Both the position numbers and the translations under genes were made by a program. 7,788 bases of DNA, taken from positions 1 to 7,788 of the forward strand of contig JALVDN010000336.1 in assembly GCA_027008965.1 (NCBI GenBank), given 5' to 3'. Numbering within the stretch: position 1 is the stretch's first letter; each line of letters starts with the position of its first letter. Origin of the DNA: Flavobacteriales bacterium (GTDB taxonomy: Bacteria > Bacteroidota > Bacteroidia > Flavobacteriales > Flavobacteriaceae). The notes under the pieces are model-generated. The model saw nothing but the letters and a program-made list of their open reading frames with translations, searched no databases and was not told the origin of the DNA. Shown here piece after piece: positions 5,736 through 7,788 of the stretch.

Positions 5736-6987
5736 TAAATTTGTTTTCAGTTTTATATTGGTTATGTCCGCTTTTGTGTTGCGGGCATCCTTTATTTTTA
5801 TTCCTATGGACGAAACCCAGCGAGAGCATTTGAAGGCTTACGGAGTGGTGTACAAGGCCTTGGAAAAAGGATTGAAAGTAAAATGGTTGTTGAATTATAG
5901 AGGTGGTTCATTTTTAATTCCTTACGAAGAAGAAATCAAGAAAACATGTGTTGTCCGGAATGTCACTTTTGAAGAAATTACAGACAACCAAGCTTTTGAA
6001 ATTTTAAAAAAAGTAGAGAGTCCGGCGGTGAACATGCATGCCGTCACGTTAGAGAAAGCACCTAAAATAGCCGTGTATTCCCCCAAAGATAAAATGCCTT
6101 GGGACGATGCGGTGACTTTGGCTTTGACTTATGCAGAAATACCTTATGATGTGGTGTATGATAAAGAAGTGTTGGCAGGTAAACTTTTGGAATACGATTG
6201 GCTCCATCTTCACCACGAAGATTTCACCGGACAATACGGACGTTTTTACGGTGCCTACCGCACGGCACCCTGGTATGTGGAACGCAAGATGCGATTGGAA
6301 AACTTAGCCCGTGAGCTAGGTTTTGATAAAGTTTCCAAATTGAAATTGGCGGTGGCTAAAAAAATCAGGGACTATGTGACCGGAGGCGGTTTTCTGTTTG
6401 CCATGTGTTCGGCTACCGATACCATGGACATAGCCTTGTCTGCCGAAGATACGGACATTTGTGAAAGCATGTATGACGGCGACCCTTCCGAGCCGGGATA
6501 TCAGGATAAATTGGATTTCAGCAACACCTTTGCCTTTGAAAATTTTGTTTTGGAACCCGACCCTTTGGCCTACGAGTTTTCAAATATTGATACAACCAAT
6601 AGTCGTAACGTCCCCGAAGAAAACGATTATTTCGAACTCAAAGAATTCTCCGCCAAATACGATCCTGTTCCCACCATGCTCACTCAAAATCATACGGTGC
6701 TTATCAAAGGTTTTTTCGGACAAACAACAGCATTTAATCCCGCCACTATCAAGAAAAATGTTTTGATTTTGGCCACCACACCATGGAACGGCGAAGCCAA
6801 ATATATTCACGGAAAAAAAGGAAAAGGAATGTTTACATTCTATGGAGGTCATGACCCGGAAGATTACAAACATAAAGTGGGTGACCCTAAAACCGAACTT
6901 AAACTCTATCCGCATTCGCCGGGATACCGTCTTATTTTGAATAATGTTCTGTTTCCTTCTGCCGAGAAGAAAAAAAAGAAAACCTGA
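5719..6987 (+). CDS. Conserved secreted Bacteroidota protein of unknown function (often mislabelled asparagine synthetase B)
   Basis: A 422-residue protein. From memory it closely resembles a Bacteroidota family that databases name 'asparagine synthetase B', but it shows neither the N-terminal catalytic cysteine nor the SGGxDS pyrophosphate loop of that enzyme. Residues 1-23 look like a signal peptide (MIFRFNK, hydrophobic core, LRA|SF), so it is probably exported. Conserved-looking blocks are LNYRGGSFLIP (58-68), PKIAVY (115-120), HLHHEDFTGQYGRF (163-176), GGGFLFAMCSATD (222-234, with C230), GKGMFTFYGGHDPEDY (368-383) and SPGYRLILNNVLFP (400-413). Alternating beta/alpha segments and the GGFLFAMC block suggest a glutamine-amidotransferase-like or ThuA-like fold; this is inference. 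ATG 5719 is preferred over 5602, because it places the signal peptide first; it overlaps dnaB by 17 bases. The stop and the recN ATG share one base (TGATG). Confidence 0.9.
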   Translation: MIFRFNKFVFSFILVMSAFVLRASFIFIPMDETQREHLKAYGVVYKALEKGLKVKWLLNYRGGSFLIPYEEEIKKTCVVRNVTFEEITDNQAFEILKKVESPAVNMHAVTLEKAPKIAVYSPKDKMPWDDAVTLALTYAEIPYDVVYDKEVLAGKLLEYDWLHLHHEDFTGQYGRFYGAYRTAPWYVERKMRLENLARELGFDKVSKLKLAVAKKIRDYVTGGGFLFAMCSATDTMDIALSAEDTDICESMYDGDPSEPGYQDKLDFSNTFAFENFVLEPDPLAYEFSNIDTTNSRNVPEENDYFELKEFSAKYDPVPTMLTQNHTVLIKGFFGQTTAFNPATIKKNVLILATTPWNGEAKYIHGKKGKGMFTFYGGHDPEDYKHKVGDPKTELKLYPHSPGYRLILNNVLFPSAEKKKKKT

Positions 6988-7788
6988 TGCTCAAAGAACT
7001 TTACATATCCAATTTGGCATTGATTAAGAAAATGCACGTAACATTCGGACCCGGAATGAATGTCATTACAGGCGAAACGGGTGCCGGTAAATCCATCATG
7101 ATGAACGGGCTGTCTTTAGTATTGGGTAAGCGGGCGGATATGAGCTTAAGCAGAAATAAAGATGAAAAATTAGTGGTGGAAGCCACGTTTGACATCCGTA
7201 ACCTGAATCTTAAGCCCGTTTTTGACTCTAATGATGTGGACTATGATGATGAAACGGTCATCAGACGTGAGATTCTACCGTCCGGAAAATCCAGGGCATT
7301 TGTCAATGATATGCCGGTGCGTTTGGATTTTCTTCAAACTTTGGGTCCCGCATTGGTGGATATTCATTCTCAACATCAAACCTTGTTGTTGAAAAAAACT
7401 TCTTTCAGATATGATTTGTTGGACACTTATTCCGGAATTTTGGAAAAAAGACAGGAATACAAAAATAAACTGAGCGCCTACAAGAAAAATCAAGCCGTTT
7501 TGGAAGAAATGATGCAAGCGCTTGAAAATTTGAAGCATACTGCCGAGTTCAGAACATATCAGTTACAAGAATTGCGTATGCTTGATTGGGACACGAATTG
7601 GGAAGAAGCCGAGCAAAAATTGAAAATGTGGGATAAACGCGAACAAACCATTGAAAAACTTTCCGAAATCTTGTTTTTGGCAGAAGATGAACAAATGGGT
7701 GTAACCGGAAATTTGAGAAAAATTTTAATAGCCCTTTCTGAATTGAGTGCTTTTGACAGCCGGTTTGATCCTTTCCGTGAATCCATGG
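6987..7788 (+). CDS. recN: DNA repair protein RecN, 3' truncated by the window edge
   Basis: The frame is open from ATG 6987 to the window end (267 codons plus one base), so about the first half of the usual 550-residue protein is present. RecN is an SMC-like ATPase that acts in double-strand-break repair and sister-DNA cohesion. Visible marks: N-terminal MLKELYISNLALIKKMHVTF, the RecN-type start, then Walker A GETGAGKS (29-36), GLSLVLGKRAD (41-51), REILPSGKSRAFVND (94-108) and VDIHSQHQTLLL (124-135), matching the family GQHxxQ-like block. A charged helical region from about 150 onwards is the beginning of the coiled coil (LEKRQEYKNKLSAYKKN). The Walker B and signature motifs lie beyond the window. 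The start shares one base with the upstream stop, so co-translation with the secreted protein gene is likely. Confidence 0.96.
   Translation, partial: MLKELYISNLALIKKMHVTFGPGMNVITGETGAGKSIMMNGLSLVLGKRADMSLSRNKDEKLVVEATFDIRNLNLKPVFDSNDVDYDDETVIRREILPSGKSRAFVNDMPVRLDFLQTLGPALVDIHSQHQTLLLKKTSFRYDLLDTYSGILEKRQEYKNKLSAYKKNQAVLEEMMQALENLKHTAEFRTYQLQELRMLDWDTNWEEAEQKLKMWDKREQTIEKLSEILFLAEDEQMGVTGNLRKILIALSELSAFDSRFDPFRESM

Overview
The window looks like chromosome of a Bacteroidota bacterium, most likely Flavobacteriia-like. The evidence is the gene families (a DUF4139/MuiA-type protein carrying a carboxypeptidase-regulatory-like domain, a DUF4919 lipoprotein-sized secreted protein, the secreted protein that Bacteroidota genomes often mislabel 'asparagine synthetase B'), a Bacteroidota-type Fur homologue, and two upstream sites matching the Bacteroidota -7 promoter consensus TAnnTTTG. 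Coding DNA is moderately AT-rich. Placement below phylum/class is not supported by what can be read here.

Layout. (1) Positions 1-1204 hold the 3' part of a DUF4139 gene on the + strand. (2) A convergent gene on the - strand (1315-2004) encodes a small secreted DUF4919 protein. (3) The 535-base gap 2005-2539 contains about 75 bases of AT-rich DNA and then roughly 390 bases (2080-2465) of GC-rich, purine-skewed DNA packed with short imperfect palindromes and repeated 8-10-mers. No convincing gene is present there; it is the least explained part of the window. (4) ychF (2540-3637) follows, with its own promoter motif. (5) A tightly packed + strand block comes next: a Fur-family regulator (3748-4200), dnaB (4197-5735), a conserved secreted protein of unknown function (5719-6987) and the 5' part of recN (6987 to the window end). 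The junctions overlap by 4, 17 and 1 bases, so the block probably is one transcript with translational coupling.

How it fits together. The last block joins a metal- or peroxide-type regulator to the replicative helicase and a double-strand-break repair SMC-like protein, with an exported protein of unknown role between them. This hints at coupling of replication/repair genes to a Fur-family sensor, but that is an inference from gene order. Most genes are ordinary housekeeping genes. I see no mobile element, CRISPR array, rRNA, tRNA or new defence system. The items most worth a second look are the palindrome cluster at 2080-2465, the Fur/dnaB overlap, the SSB-like tip of DnaB and the mislabelled secreted family.
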